Notes: a model not told the origin generated them from the letters alone. Positions 17,195 to 26,650 are shown, counted from the stretch's first letter. The stretch: 64,000 nucleotides of DNA from Caldanaerobius polysaccharolyticus DSM 13641 (GCF_000427425.1 NZ_KE386495.1:857072-921071), one strand, 5' to 3'. A program made the numbers and translations.

Positions 17195-20100
17195 GTTTCA
17201 ATCGGACCATTGTGGAATTGAAATATATTTCCACCAGTTCCGCCTCCAAAGTTGCCTGTATGTTTCAATCGGACCATTGTGGAATTGAAATAAAAACGGT
17301 TCTACAATTTTTTCTTTTATGCTTTCGTTTCAATCGGACCATTGTGGAATTGAAATATGAAATTATGCGTACCCACCTAGAAGGTATAATAAAAGTTTCA
17401 ATCGGACCATTGTGGAATTGAAATGTAGAAAGTCTTAAAGATAAAATTGTAGAACCATTCTGTTTCAATCGGACCATTGTGGAATTGAAATTAGACAAAC
17501 CTCCAATTTATTAATATTAATGATATTGTTTCAATCGGACCATTGTGGAATTGAAATACGATTTGCTTACATTTTTTACATTTCAGGTAGACACGTTTCA
17601 ATCGGACCATTGTGGAATTGAAATTACAAAATATCAATGCTTGTCTGATCTCTTTGCTCCAAGTTTCAATCGGACCATTGTGGAATTGAAATAGAAAAAG
17701 TAGCTGCAACAATTGTCAATGCGATTTGGTTTCAATCGGACCATTGTGGAATTGAAATAAAATTTTTACACGGTTTGTTGCGTTATTGTCGTTTGTTTCA
17801 ATCGGACCATTGTGGAATTGAAATTGAGCAACTAAATACATATGCTTGTTTGATATATCAAGTTTCAATCGGACCATTGTGGAATTGAAATTGGAAATCC
17901 TGTTCTTTAATTTCCTCGTTTGATCTAAGTTTCAATCGGACCATTGTGGAATTGAAATGAGTAATCTGTTTGCCTTCCAATTGGGACTTTGTAGTTTCAA
18001 TCGGACCATTGTGGAATTGAAATAGTGAAAACAGCCACAACAACAGTAGCAAGTACACTTGTTTCAATCGGACCATTGTGGAATTGAAATGTAGTGATAA
18101 AACTTACATATGGTAATACATCTTTTAGTTTCAATCGGACCATTGTGGAATTGAAATGGAGTATAAGAAACAGGGATATGGTGTGATAAAAGTAGTTTCA
18201 ATCGGACCATTGTGGAATTGAAATTTTAAGTCGTACCACATCTTTTCATATCTCATCTTCGTTTCAATCGGACCATTGTGGAATTGAAATCTGATAGACT
18301 ACGAAAACGGAAGAACGATACCGAGTTTCAATCGGACCATTGTGGAATTGAAATCCTTGTAAATTATTACAAGATACCTATCTAACCCAAGTTTCAATCG
18401 GACCATTGTGGAATTGAAATTTTAATAAATGTTTAATAAATATTTTTAATGCATCAGTTTCAATCGGACCATTGTGGAATTGAAATCAATTTCTTCTATG
18501 TCAACATCATCATTCAACATATGTTTCAATCGGACCATTGTGGAATTGAAATAACATAGGAACAGAAACGTTCCTGTGTGTTGAAACGGGTTTCAATCGG
18601 ACCATTGTGGAATTGAAATGAATATTTAAGATGAGATAAAAAATCTTGTTGACAGGTTTCAATCGGACCATTGTGGAATTGAAATACTACCTTCTTCCTT
18701 GCTCTCTCCAGTATCCATGGAGTTTCAATCGGACCATTGTGGAATTGAAATTGGTCAACTATATTGTGCCATCTGTTTTTCTCATGCGTTTCAATCGGAC
18801 CATTGTGGAATTGAAATACAGGTTTTTGTATATTGTTAATTCATATACAGCTGGTTTCAATCGGACCATTGTGGAATTGAAATGGATTAAGTTGGGATAT
18901 ATAAGTACCTAATATACTAGTTTCAATCGGACCATTGTGGAATTGAAATAGTAGATGTGGAATTTGATATTAGGGATGATGCGACTAGTTTCAATCGGAC
19001 CATTGTGGAATTGAAATTGTTATAGCTAATAGAGTTGGATATTTAGATACTACTGTTTCAATCGGACCATTGTGGAATTGAAATGAAACAAGACTTTCAT
19101 CCATACGATAATACAAGCAAGTTTCAATCGGACCATTGTGGAATTGAAATCAATAATAATCACCATCTATTTCAACAACATTATCTGTTTCAATCGGACC
19201 ATTGTGGAATTGAAATAAAGCTGATACAACGGCGACTGCGTATTTCCAGCATGTTTCAATCGGACCATTGTGGAATTGAAATATATCCCTCCATTTTTAT
19301 TAGTATATCAATATTTCGTTTCAATCGGACCATTGTGGAATTGAAATGTTGCGTAGAAACTTATATCCGTTACATCGTAATCGTGTTTCAATCGGACCAT
19401 TGTGGAATTGAAATAGTTGTTGTATTTCCTTATTTAATTCTTCTTCATATGTTTCAATCGGACCATTGTGGAATTGAAATTTATGAAAATTAATATATAA
19501 ATTCCCGTCTTCTAAATAGTTTCAATCGGACCATTGTGGAATTGAAATGCAACGCAATCGAAAAAGCAGGTGCTTGCTGTGGCGTTTCAATCGGACCATT
19601 GTGGAATTGAAATAAATTATCCACAAAACTTACTAGAGTACCAGGATTCGTTTCAATCGGACCATTGTGGAATTGAAATAATTTAAGAAGGCAAAAATAA
19701 AAAGCTAAAGAATTTTTGTTTCAATCGGACCATTGTGGAATTGAAATGAGCTGTAGGTAAAACATGCAATCTCAATCTAATATCGTTTCAATCGGACCAT
19801 TGTGGAATTGAAATTACAATAAATTTATTTTTTGATAATGATAAAGCGGGGTTTCAATCGGACCATTGTGGAATTGAAATACGTTACACGTGGAATGTGC
19901 ATTTGAGCGATGACCCGTTTCAATCGGACCATTGTGGAATTGAAATATATTAGAATTATTTAATAAATATCCTTTAGACTGGTTTCAATCGGACCATTGT
20001 GGAATTGAAATGATCGGCTACTTTTTCTCTTTCGACATACAAAATGCGTTTCAATCGGACCATTGTGGAATTGAAATAAAAAACAAATTAAGGAAATACA

Positions 20101-21137
20101 AGAGAGATTGAATAGGTTTCAATCGGACCATTGTGGAATTGAAATGAGTGATCGACGCTTACAGATGGAATACATTGTAAAGTTTCAATCGGACCATTGT
20201 GGAATTGAAATGCTGTTGTCAGAGGCCCTTCTTTTGCTGGAGAATGTGGGTTTCAATCGGACCATTGTGGAATTGAAATAGTGAAAACAGCCACAACAAC
20301 AGTAGCAAGTACACTTGTTTCAATCGGACCATTGTGGAATTGAAATGTAGTGATAAAACTTACATATGGTAATACATCTTTTAGTTTCAATCGGACCATT
20401 GTGGAATTGAAATGAATATTTAAGATGAGATAAAAAATCTTGTTGACAGGTTTCAATCGGACCATTGTGGAATTGAAATACTACCTTCTTCCTTGCTCTC
20501 TCCAGTATCCATGGAGTTTCAATCGGACCATTGTGGAATTGAAATATGAAAAAAGGTTATATCAGAACTGCTTCAAAGGATGGGTTTCAATCGGACCATT
20601 GTGGAATTGAAATACATAATCTAATACTCTATAAAGTAATTCCATTCATGTTTCAATCGGACCATTGTGGAATTGAAATCTACAGTACGTTAATAAAAAT
20701 CATGCGAGAGCAGGGAGCAAGTTTCAATCGGACCATTGTGGAATTGAAATAGAGCAGAAAATAAAGTTTATAATTGGTTAAAAGAAAGTTTCAATCGGAC
20801 CATTGTGGAATTGAAATATTATGACAAGACAATGACCCTCTTTGCCAAAAATACCGTTTCAATCGGACCATTGTGGAATTGAAATGTTTTTCCCTAAAGA
20901 TGCTTCACCTATCGATTTGAGTGTTTCAATCGGACCATTGTGGAATTGAAATATGCAAGGTGCAGGATACAGAAGGACTTCATCTATGTTTCAATCGGAC
21001 CATTGTGGAATTGAAAGAAACTATAACAGCCAAATTACCATAAGTTTACAAATGTTTCAATCGGACCATTGTGGAATTGAAATAGTATAAAAGGTAGAGG
21101 GATTCATAAAGGTTTAAAAAGTTTCAATCGGACCATT
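17195..21137 (+). CRISPR. CRISPR array 2: 59 full repeats plus a truncated 60th
   Basis: 30-nt repeats start at 17195, 17262, 17327, 17395, 17462, 17528 and so on every 64-71 nt to 21054. The consensus starts GTTTCAATCGGACCATTG and ends TGGAATTGAAAT. Repeat 58 (20988-21017) ends GAAAG; a final 17-nt repeat fragment is at 21121-21137. Spacers are mostly 34-38 nt and AT-rich; one is 41 nt (20680-20720). Four spacers occur twice exactly. The outer arms TTTCAAT/ATTGAAA are complementary and CCA-TTG-TGG forms a small central hairpin. Plus-strand orientation follows from the leader and the ATTGAAAT tag. It should serve the adjacent I-B genes and possibly the type III complex too. Reading frames with repeated FQSDHCGIEI or RTIVELK inside it are artefacts. 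Confidence 0.99.
20250..20515 (+). repeat. Duplicated spacer block within array 2
   Basis: Four successive spacers at 20280-20316, 20347-20383, 20414-20449 and 20480-20515 are identical to those at 18024-18060, 18091-18127, 18620-18655 and 18686-18721. In the leader-proximal copy, seven further spacers lie between the second and third. The simplest explanation is a segmental duplication with loss of the seven intervening units in one copy through repeat recombination. Confidence 0.95.
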
Positions 21138-21419
21138 TGACAAGGATTGGTGGTGGGTAATGAGCGCACTGGAACGCTTGACAGTTAATCTGTTCGCATA
21201 AAGAAACCACACTGAAAAACTGTGAACGAAGGACGTTTGATTAGGCTGTATAAGCCTTGTTTAAACAGCCTTGAAATTGTGAAACCGTTTTTACCACGGT
21301 TTTGTGGGGAAAAGGGGTCCCACAGGTTATTGGAGACTTGCCTTGAAGATGTATAGTAAGATTTTTGATCAGAGGAAATTTTACCCTGTGTTTGGATTTG
21401 CTGCTACGTGGCGTACACG
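21138..21419. other. Unassigned hairpin-rich stretch after array 2
   Basis: No convincing gene. The frame continuing from the truncated repeat reads FDKDWWWVMSALERLTVNLF then Ala-stop (TAA near 21200), which looks like a protein tail without a start. After it come several potential stems: CACA/TGTG around 21211-21224; AGGCTGT/ACAGCCT around 21243-21271; AAACCGT/ACGGTTT around 21282-21302; GTGGG/CCCAC around 21304-21323; and CGTG/CACG near 21408-21419. This could be a structured RNA or the remnant of a mobile element abutting the array. It does not resemble tmRNA, RNase P RNA, SRP RNA or a T-box. Confidence 0.4.
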
Positions 21420-21448
21420 TTGCAAAAGAAATGCGTTATTGTTATAAT
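21420..21448 (+). promoter_or_regulatory. Sigma-A-type promoter upstream of the DUF4330 gene
   Basis: TTGCAA at 21420-21425, 17-nt spacer, TATAAT at 21443-21448, 35 nt before the start codon at 21484. Confidence 0.65.
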
Positions 21449-21483
21449 ATTTAGTGATTAATTTTAAAGGACGGAGGTAAAAA

Positions 21484-21963
21484 ATGAAACTAATAGACGA
21501 CAAAGGAAAAATCTTTGGTATTATTAATTTAATCGACCTTATTGTAGCTTTACTAATAATATTAATTATAGGTGGACTTGTTTATAAAACTCAATCAGGT
21601 AAAAATGTGGCTCAATTAAAGGAGGTCTATATAACGGTTAGAGTACCTAATCTGTTGCCGGATACCGCTGCTTCTTTAAAGCCTGGTGACAAATTGATAT
21701 CCGGAAATTATTATACTACCGATGAAATAGTTGATGTAAAAGTGTCACCTGCTCTTTCTGTCAACACAAACTCAGAGGGAAAAATGGTGCTTACTACGAA
21801 TCCCTACAGAAAAGATGCGATAGTGCTTATAAAGGCTCATCTCGATACATCCAGCCCTACTGTTAGAATGGGGCAGCAGGATATAAGGGTTGGTAATCAA
21901 ATTACTGTAAAAACCCATTTTACGGTGGTGCAGGGTGAGATAATAAAAGTGGATGTTAAGTAA
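21484..21963 (+). CDS. DUF4330 family membrane-anchored protein
   Basis: 159 residues; ATG 21484 with GGAGG. It begins with a short cytoplasmic segment MKLIDDKGKIFGIINLIDL, then one hydrophobic helix (about residues 17-35, IVALLIILIIGGLVY), then an extracytoplasmic part of beta-rich character with repeated polar strands. This matches the DUF4330 family, whose function is not established. It is followed by a small membrane protein and an O-antigen-ligase-like protein, so a role in export or assembly of a surface polymer is possible, but that is context only. Confidence 0.75.
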   Translation: MKLIDDKGKIFGIINLIDLIVALLIILIIGGLVYKTQSGKNVAQLKEVYITVRVPNLLPDTAASLKPGDKLISGNYYTTDEIVDVKVSPALSVNTNSEGKMVLTTNPYRKDAIVLIKAHLDTSSPTVRMGQQDIRVGNQITVKTHFTVVQGEIIKVDVK

Positions 21964-21973
21964 GGTGAATGCA

Positions 21974-22474
21974 ATGAATATTAGAAAGGTTTATATAGAA
22001 AGTATTACATTTAAACTATTAAGACGCGTTTTTAGAATAGCTAGTATAGTGTCAGAAAACAGTATAGCAGTTTCCTACATAAGCGGCAAAACACAAAGAG
22101 ATTATAAAAAGGGGTCTTTCGTTTATAAAATATATGTCAGAGTATGCGATAGCATTGGCAGGGTATTGTCAAAATTTGCTAGTGTGAGTAAAAGAATAAC
22201 CCAAAAAAGTGTGTTTTTAAGCAGTATAGATAATTTATGTCAGTATATAAGAAGATATCCAGTGAAGTTAATGGGTATTTTCATTTTTTGGTTTATCATA
22301 GGCAATTTTGTTGCGGCAATAGCCAGTGGGAAGGGCGTATCTCTGAGAGGATTTGTTTTAAGAATAATATTGTTGTTAATAGGAGCAATGATGTATAAAG
22401 TAAATACCACTTTTAAAGAACTAAAAAGCAGTAGTATTTTATTAAAGGCAATAGACAATTTATTTTCAATTTAA
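21974..22474 (+). CDS. Small membrane protein, unknown function
   Basis: About 166 residues from ATG 21974 (AAGGTG at 21962-21967); an in-frame ATG at 21953 overlapping the previous gene is a less likely start. The N-terminal half is basic and polar. The C-terminal half has two hydrophobic segments, LMGIFIFWFIIGNFVAAIA and FVLRIILLLIGAMMY, separated by a short loop. I do not recognise the family. It lies 10 nt after the DUF4330 stop and 9 nt before the next gene, so it belongs to the same operon. Confidence 0.6.
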   Translation: MNIRKVYIESITFKLLRRVFRIASIVSENSIAVSYISGKTQRDYKKGSFVYKIYVRVCDSIGRVLSKFASVSKRITQKSVFLSSIDNLCQYIRRYPVKLMGIFIFWFIIGNFVAAIASGKGVSLRGFVLRIILLLIGAMMYKVNTTFKELKSSSILLKAIDNLFSI

Positions 22475-22483
22475 AGCGGTGAT

Positions 22484-23848
22484 ATGATGGTAGACACAAG
22501 TGTAAAAAGTCCAATAGCTATATTGGCATTGCTGTTAGGAATAGCGGCTGTATTTGTGCCATTTAAAAGCGTGGCTCTTTTGCTATTGGCCATAACTATT
22601 GTATTTATAATTTTTGCAAGGCCCGAGTATTCTCTCTTTGCTGTAATAAGCTATTCGGTAATTGATTGGCTGTTTAGATCAGTAATCAGCAGTTCTTTAT
22701 TTTCAAACATATGGGACGAAGCCCTTTACATAATAATAGTTTTGCTATGGATTTACAAAACTTTTTGGCAAAATAATTCTAAAAAGCTGGAGTTAAATTT
22801 GACGCCGCTCTTCGCACCTATATTTATGTACATGGTTTACAGTATTTTTTTAGTTATAGTCAATTCTACGGATATAGCAATAGCTATCGATGGCCTTAGG
22901 GTTAATATAGAGTATATTTTCTGGTTTTTTGTGGCTATAAATATGGTAAAAGATAGGGATACAATAAATAAATTAATGGTATTTTTTATACTGATAGTAA
23001 CTGCCATGGCCCTTTACGGTATATACCAGTATATAATAGGTGTTAAGATACCGCCTGAGTGGATTGATAAGGCTGAAATGCCTGTTAGGACAAGGGTATT
23101 TTCTATACTTACAAGCCCTAATATACTGGGCAGCCTTATGGTTTTGGCCATACCTATAAATATTTCATATATATTTAATAGCAAACATTTATTAAAGAAG
23201 GTTTTTTACTCTGCGACGAGTATGGCTATGTTGGCGTGTCTCTTGTTTACATTTACAAGAGGCGCATGGCTTGCTCTGGTGGTGTCTCTGCTCATATACG
23301 CTTTTTTAAAGGATAAAAGGATAATCGGCTTACTTGTAATAATAGGTATTATAGCATTATTTATACCGCCTGTTTACAATAGGATCAGCTATCTTGTAAG
23401 TCCAACGTACTTAGTGAGCAGCATGGAAGGTGGGAGATTAAAGCGACTGCAAATCGGTTTGAATCTTTTAAGTCAGAGTCCTATAATAGGAATAGGATTG
23501 GGACAATTTGGAGGTGCTACTGCTGCCAGGTTTAATGTTAACTCTTTGTATTCAGACAATTATTTCTTAAAAATCTTAGTGGAAACAGGCTATATAGGCA
23601 TAATACTTTTTATATACCTATTGTTATCTGTGATCAGGCAGTTTTTTGTAACAATGAAGAGATGCGAAGATAGGTTTATAAAAGATATAGTCAAAGGCAT
23701 TTTTGCGGGGTTGATGGGAGTGGTATTCCACAACCTTGTGGAAAATGTGTTTGAGGTTCCCATGATGTCTACGTATTTTTGGTTTTTAACAGGGATAATT
23801 GTGGTATCAAGTAGGTTGAAATCACCTATAGAAAAAAGCGAGGTGTAA
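22484..23848 (+). CDS. O-antigen ligase / Wzy-like polymerase
   Basis: 454 residues, about ten or more hydrophobic helices, with the family's periplasmic-loop region and the motifs FTRGAWLALVV and SPIIGIGLGQFGGA, then DNYFLKILVETGYIGI. These are typical of the PF04932 O-antigen ligase/polymerase family, which joins or polymerises lipid-linked glycans at the outer face of the membrane. ATG 22484 (or 22487). In a Gram-positive it would act on a wall-linked or exported polysaccharide. Its stop codon TAA is at 23846-23848, inside the IS target duplication. Confidence 0.82.
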   Translation: MMVDTSVKSPIAILALLLGIAAVFVPFKSVALLLLAITIVFIIFARPEYSLFAVISYSVIDWLFRSVISSSLFSNIWDEALYIIIVLLWIYKTFWQNNSKKLELNLTPLFAPIFMYMVYSIFLVIVNSTDIAIAIDGLRVNIEYIFWFFVAINMVKDRDTINKLMVFFILIVTAMALYGIYQYIIGVKIPPEWIDKAEMPVRTRVFSILTSPNILGSLMVLAIPINISYIFNSKHLLKKVFYSATSMAMLACLLFTFTRGAWLALVVSLLIYAFLKDKRIIGLLVIIGIIALFIPPVYNRISYLVSPTYLVSSMEGGRLKRLQIGLNLLSQSPIIGIGLGQFGGATAARFNVNSLYSDNYFLKILVETGYIGIILFIYLLLSVIRQFFVTMKRCEDRFIKDIVKGIFAGLMGVVFHNLVENVFEVPMMSTYFWFLTGIIVVSSRLKSPIEKSEV

Positions 23849-23880
23849 ATGAAGTGCACCCCAAATGTTAGACAGTTTAA

Positions 23881-24690
23881 TTAAGCTACTTCTTGGGACT
23901 GAATCCGGTATTGAACCGGGCTCAGTCCTTTTAGTTTACACTTAATCCTCTTATTATTGTAATAGTCTATGTATTCCTCTAATTCTTTCTTAAAATGGTC
24001 AATAGAGTCAAATTCCTGTAAGTATAACAGTTCTGATTTTAATAAACCAAAGAAATTTTCCATAACAGAATTATCAAGACAATTGCCCTTCCTGGACATA
24101 CTCTGAATTATGCCTTTCTTTCGTAGTCTGTACTGGTATTGTTTCATCTGATACTGCCAACCTTGGTCTGAGTGCAAAATAAGGTTTGTGCCATCAGGAA
24201 TTTTAGCAAAGGCTTTATCCAACATATCCATGGTTTGGTAAAATGTTGGTCTATCTGAAATATTATAGCTTATAATCTCTCCATTATATAAATCAAGTAT
24301 AGGTGAAAGATAAAGTTTAGCACCAAACAGCGAAAACTCCGTTACATCGGTAACCCATTTCTGATTTGGCTTTTCTGCTTTAAAGTCACGCTGTAGTAAA
24401 TTCGGAGCAACTTTCCCAATTTCACCTTTGTAGGAACGGTATTTACGGATTCTTACTTGACATTTAATTCCGCATTCATTCATGAGTTTTAGTACTGTTT
24501 TATGATTAATACAGTATCCACGGTTTCGTAATTCCAATGTAATTCTTCTGTACCCATATCTGCCTTTATTCTCATGATAGATAGTTTGTATTAATTCCTT
24601 GATTTCGACATATTTATCTGGCTTATTTAATTTTTTCAAATAGTAGTAGAAAGTACTCCTTGGGATACCTGCAAACTCTAATAAAGCCAT
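23881..24690 (-). CDS. IS3-family transposase OrfB (DDE domain)
   Basis: 269 residues from the first ATG, but the frame is open further upstream and overlaps the orfA end. It is normally made as an OrfAB fusion by -1 frameshifting; the A-run CAAAAAG near 24733-24741 is a candidate slip site. Integrase-type catalytic triad: Asp in VTDVTEFSLFG, Asp in LHSDQGWQY, and Glu in SVMENFFGLLKSEL. The N-terminal PRSTFYYYLKKL is the usual IS150-group start. It appears intact. Confidence 0.94.
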   Translation of the reverse strand: MALLEFAGIPRSTFYYYLKKLNKPDKYVEIKELIQTIYHENKGRYGYRRITLELRNRGYCINHKTVLKLMNECGIKCQVRIRKYRSYKGEIGKVAPNLLQRDFKAEKPNQKWVTDVTEFSLFGAKLYLSPILDLYNGEIISYNISDRPTFYQTMDMLDKAFAKIPDGTNLILHSDQGWQYQMKQYQYRLRKKGIIQSMSRKGNCLDNSVMENFFGLLKSELLYLQEFDSIDHFKKELEEYIDYYNNKRIKCKLKGLSPVQYRIQSQEVA

Positions 24691-24725
24691 CAGTTTATAT
24701 TCATGCCTTAGCTCGTTGATGGCTA

Positions 24726-25235
24726 TTACTTTGTCTTTTTGTCGGATTTCTTCCTTTCCTGAACTAAGGCCATTAATTTTTTTAAGTACGCATTCTCCAT
24801 ACGAAGTCGCTGAATTTCAGCGATTAGATTTTCTTCTGTTTGTTTAGAAAGTTTAGGCTTCTTTGGTTTATCTAAATTCATTGTTTTTTTCCTCCCTCGG
24901 TTTTCTGTATAGAGAGCTTCCGGTCCTTCCTCACAGTATATACGTTCCCATTTGCCGACGGTAGCATCAGAAGGTATACCGAATATAGCAGCAGCTTCAG
25001 AAATCGACAAATGTTCTTTATGTATAAATTCTACAACATGTTGTTTAAAATCGCCAGTATAAGTTCCCTTTTTCATTAATAATCCATTTGTTCCGTATAA
25101 TTCATAACGTTTTACCCACCGTCTTACATGTTCATAGCCAGTTCCTAAATTTTTAGCAACAGCCCTGGCAGACATTCCATTTTCTAAAACATCTTTTACC
25201 GCTTTTAATTTCGTTTCATAAGAGTATTTTGCCAT
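24726..25235 (-). CDS. IS3-family OrfA, helix-turn-helix DNA-binding protein
   Basis: 169 residues from ATG 25235 (GGAGGTG upstream on the minus strand; the in-frame TTG 25253 is less likely). Two helix-turn-helix units are visible, one in AVAKNLGTGYEHVRRWVKRY and one in SISEAAAIFGIPSDATVGKW. They are followed by a basic, leucine-containing tail with EENLIAEIQRLRMENAYLKK, a probable coiled coil. It binds the IS ends and is fused to OrfB by frameshifting. Confidence 0.92.
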   Translation of the reverse strand: MAKYSYETKLKAVKDVLENGMSARAVAKNLGTGYEHVRRWVKRYELYGTNGLLMKKGTYTGDFKQHVVEFIHKEHLSISEAAAIFGIPSDATVGKWERIYCEEGPEALYTENRGRKKTMNLDKPKKPKLSKQTEENLIAEIQRLRMENAYLKKLMALVQERKKSDKKTK

Positions 25236-25313
25236 AATAAAATGCACCTCCAAATATTAGTTGATTTTTGTCTAATATTTGGGGTGCACTTCATAAATGC
25301 CTCGCTTTTTTAT

Positions 25314-26633
25314 TTATTTCAATTTTATCGGCAAAAGCCATTTTTCTTCTGCTGCGAACATCTCAGAGACCATGGACCTAATCTGATCCATATCCAGCAC
25401 GGCAGATGTCAGGGGATCCATCATAATAGCCTGGTATATATATTCTTTTTTGCCAGTGAGAGCTCCCATAACAGCTAACTCCTGAACGTTTATGTTAGTC
25501 CTATTTAAGGCAGCCAGCTGTGGCGGCAAATCGCCTATTACAGTGGGCTGTATACCGTTTTTGTCTACAAGGCATGGAACTTCTACACAGCATCCTTGAG
25601 GTAAATTAGTTATAAGACTTTTATTGTCTACATTGCCGTAAATAACCCTTGGAACGCCTGTTTCTATTGAATGAATTATGTACGCACCGTACTCATGAGT
25701 CCTCTTTACTTCAACTTTTTCGGCGTTTATAAGTTCTTCCATGTCCTCGTCAAATTTCGCTGCTGCGTTCTGACAGCACTTGAGGTACATACCATTGTAT
25801 ACTCCGTCGTCATTCCAGTTGGCATCTTTATGGATTTTATCTATCCAGTGATCAAACTTTCTGAAATAAGGAACGTATTCTGACATATGATGGCTTGATT
25901 CTGTCACGTAGTAGCCAAAGTGTTTGAGGAACTCAAATTTGGTTACGTCCATTTTGTAAACATTGGGGTCATTGTACTTTTCTCTTATCAGCGGATACGC
26001 ATCTTTACCTTTCCATTTAAATTCTAAAAACCAGGCCATATGATTTATTCCCGCTGCAATAAAAGACACTTCACTGTAGGGAGCGCCTATTATCTTGGCA
26101 AGCCATTCTGATGTGCCCTGGACGCTGTGGCACAACCCCACATTTTTTATGTTTGAAATCCTGTTAATATACCAGCAGTTCATTGCCATGGGATTTACGT
26201 AATTTATCCAGAGGGCATCAGGGCAAAGCTCTTCCATGTCCCTGGCTATATCCTTAAATACGGCTGCTGTTCTCAAGAACCTGAAAACACCGCCAGGTCC
26301 TAATGTATCTCCAACCGCTTGTTTGACACCGTATTTCAGCGGTATTTCGATATCTATTTGATAAGCTTCGAGACCACCTACCTGTATCATCGTTATAACG
26401 TAATCAGCGTCTTTGAGAGCTTCTCTTCTATCAGTGGTCGAGATTATCGTCGCTTTATAATTTTCTTGTTTAACCAATTTATCTGCTAGCTTTCTGATAA
26501 GGTCGAGGCGCTTGGGGTCAATATCCATTAAAGCTATAGTGCTGTCAGATAGCTCTGGAAAAGAAAGAATATCCACCATTATGTTTTTAGCGAATACGAT
26601 GCTTCCTGCTCCGATCATAGCTATTTTTGCCAT
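25314..26633 (-). CDS. melA: GH4 family glycosidase, probable alpha-galactosidase
   Basis: 439 residues. N-terminal NAD-binding Rossmann motif GAGSIVFAKN, then YVITMIQVGG, VNPMAMNCW, and the GH4 Cys-His motif GLCHSVQGT; INHMAWFL supplies the other metal-site residues. GH4 enzymes hydrolyse glycosides through an NAD- and Mn-dependent oxidation-elimination route. The CHSV form is the one reported for alpha-galactosidases (MelA), so that substrate is preferred, but related GH4 activities cannot be excluded. It is the last gene of a three-gene minus-strand operon, 17 nt after the DUF4380 gene. Its terminator has been split by the IS, so transcription may now run into the transposase genes. Confidence 0.85.
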   Translation of the reverse strand: MAKIAMIGAGSIVFAKNIMVDILSFPELSDSTIALMDIDPKRLDLIRKLADKLVKQENYKATIISTTDRREALKDADYVITMIQVGGLEAYQIDIEIPLKYGVKQAVGDTLGPGGVFRFLRTAAVFKDIARDMEELCPDALWINYVNPMAMNCWYINRISNIKNVGLCHSVQGTSEWLAKIIGAPYSEVSFIAAGINHMAWFLEFKWKGKDAYPLIREKYNDPNVYKMDVTKFEFLKHFGYYVTESSHHMSEYVPYFRKFDHWIDKIHKDANWNDDGVYNGMYLKCCQNAAAKFDEDMEELINAEKVEVKRTHEYGAYIIHSIETGVPRVIYGNVDNKSLITNLPQGCCVEVPCLVDKNGIQPTVIGDLPPQLAALNRTNINVQELAVMGALTGKKEYIYQAIMMDPLTSAVLDMDQIRSMVSEMFAAEEKWLLPIKLK

Positions 26634-26650
26634 TCTAAAAATCCTCCTGC

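Larger units (their letters stand above)
23850..25293 (-). mobile_element. IS3-family insertion sequence (IS150 group), 1,444 bp
   Basis: Terminal inverted repeats TGAAGTGCACCCCAAAT followed by gTTAGACA on the left and aTTAGACA on the right (one mismatch in 25 bp), with TG...CA ends. It is flanked by a 4-bp target duplication TAAA (23846-23849 and 25294-25297). It holds orfA and orfB on the minus strand in frames related by -1. Ends and reading frames are intact, so it may be active. The near-identical ends suggest recent arrival. Confidence 0.95.
23832..25311. terminator. Bidirectional terminator split by an IS element
   Basis: The left arm AAAAAAGCGAGG (23832-23843) and right arm CCTCGCTTTTTT (25300-25311) are perfectly complementary over 12 bp. 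Removing the IS and one copy of TAAA leaves an 8-nt loop TGTAAATG between them, which would be a strong Rho-independent terminator shared by the O-antigen-ligase-like gene and the convergent GH4 operon. Confidence 0.85.

Noticed and set aside
17082-20752. Reading frames on both strands with repeated FQSDHCGIEI, RTIVELK or FHNGPIET peptides
   Set aside because: They lie wholly in array 2 and its leader and are repeat translations, not genes.
21138-21419. Considered tmRNA, RNase P RNA, SRP RNA, 6S RNA, T-box
   Set aside because: None of the conserved core sequences of these RNAs is visible; kept only as an unassigned structured region.
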